From positions 1 to 6,838 of the forward strand of contig CAIXMC010000294.1 of the NCBI GenBank assembly GCA_903920405.1: a DNA stretch of 6,838 nucleotides, written 5' to 3'. How positions within the stretch are numbered: the stretch's first letter is position 1; each line of letters begins with the position of its first letter. The notes beneath the pieces were generated by a model. It saw only the letters and a program-made list of their open reading frames with translations. It did not search any database and had not been told where the DNA came from. Below, piece by piece: positions 6,719 through 6,838 of the stretch. This DNA is from an uncultured beta proteobacterium. GTDB taxonomy: Bacteria > Pseudomonadota > Gammaproteobacteria > Burkholderiales > Burkholderiaceae_C. A program made the position numbers and the translations under genes.

Positions 6719-6838
6719 GTGAATTTGTTCTACAGCCAGTTCCGTCATTCCCGCGAAGGCGGGAATCCAGAATGCACTAGATTCCCGCCTTCGCGGGAAT
6801 GACGAAAATTCAACAACTTGCCTTCAGAACAAATTCAC
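6719..6838. repeat. Nested inverted repeat, 120 bp or longer, MITE-like
   Basis: GTGAATTTGTTCT (6719-6731) is the exact reverse complement of AGAACAAATTCAC (6826-6838), which ends at the last base of the window, so the true arms may be longer. Imperfect similarity continues inward on both sides (AGCCAGTT against GGCAAGTT). Inside lies a second, longer inverted repeat at 6743-6804. Terminal inverted repeats, small size and no coding content fit a miniature inverted-repeat element, but the right-hand target duplication cannot be seen. Confidence 0.7.
6743..6804. repeat. Pair of dRS3-like 20-bp palindromes in inverted orientation
   Basis: The arms 6743-6767 and 6780-6804 are perfect 25-bp reverse complements, 12 bp apart. 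Each holds a 20-bp palindrome, ATTCCCGCGAAGGCGGGAAT at 6747-6766 and its complement at 6781-6800, and each can fold alone as an 8-bp stem with a 4-base loop. This fits the pattern ATTCCC-N8-GGGAAT known as dRS3 in Neisseria, and similar repeats are common in other proteobacteria. It lies about 200 bp upstream of nadB and is non-coding. Confidence 0.85.

Noticed and set aside
6530..6748. Small minus-strand open frame of 72 codons upstream of nadB
   Set aside because: Its start lies within the dRS3-like repeat and its end overlaps the nadB start; the translation resembles nothing known to me.
66..6830. The 10-mer CCTTCAGAAC occurs in both end repeats (66-75 and 6821-6830)
   Set aside because: The flanks do not match and the 10-mer is short; not enough to claim the two repeats are related or form a composite element.

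Overview
The window carries four genes of a betaproteobacterium, most likely of the order Burkholderiales and probably Comamonadaceae (relatives of Rhodoferax, Polaromonas or Acidovorax). This placement rests on the character of the proteins, on a moderate GC content judged by eye, and on short interspersed repeats that resemble ones I remember from that family. I ran no search, so the taxonomy is an inference.

Layout: 1-237 is a non-coding stretch dense in hairpins. 238-1500 (+) is cca, the tRNA CCA-adding enzyme. 1501-1657 is a gap holding an inverted repeat and a weak promoter candidate. 1658-3256 (+) is a transmembrane methyl-accepting chemotaxis protein. After only 17 bp comes 3274-4851 (+), a GspE/PilB-type secretion or pilus assembly ATPase. 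A 54-bp convergent gap filled by a short palindromic repeat separates it from nadB (4906-6549, - strand), L-aspartate oxidase, the first step of de novo NAD synthesis. 6550-6838 is the nadB upstream region and ends in a nested inverted repeat.

The genes do not form one pathway. cca and nadB are housekeeping genes. The chemoreceptor and the ATPase are close enough to be co-transcribed, but no other chemotaxis, pilus or secretion gene is in view.

The most interesting material is repetitive. (1) A family of about 55-bp imperfect palindromes sharing an ATAGC core occurs three times: twice inside the cca reading frame, where one copy adds about 13 residues to the protein, and once between gspE and nadB. 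(2) Three loci (4-77, 129-167, 6743-6804) share one architecture, a pair of small hairpin-forming palindromes in inverted orientation, although their sequences differ. The last contains two copies of a 20-bp palindrome of the Neisseria dRS3 type, nested in an outer inverted repeat that runs to the last base of the window. (3) The ATPase has an unusually compact tetracysteine motif. I see no phage, CRISPR, toxin-antitoxin or defence genes, and no tRNA or rRNA.
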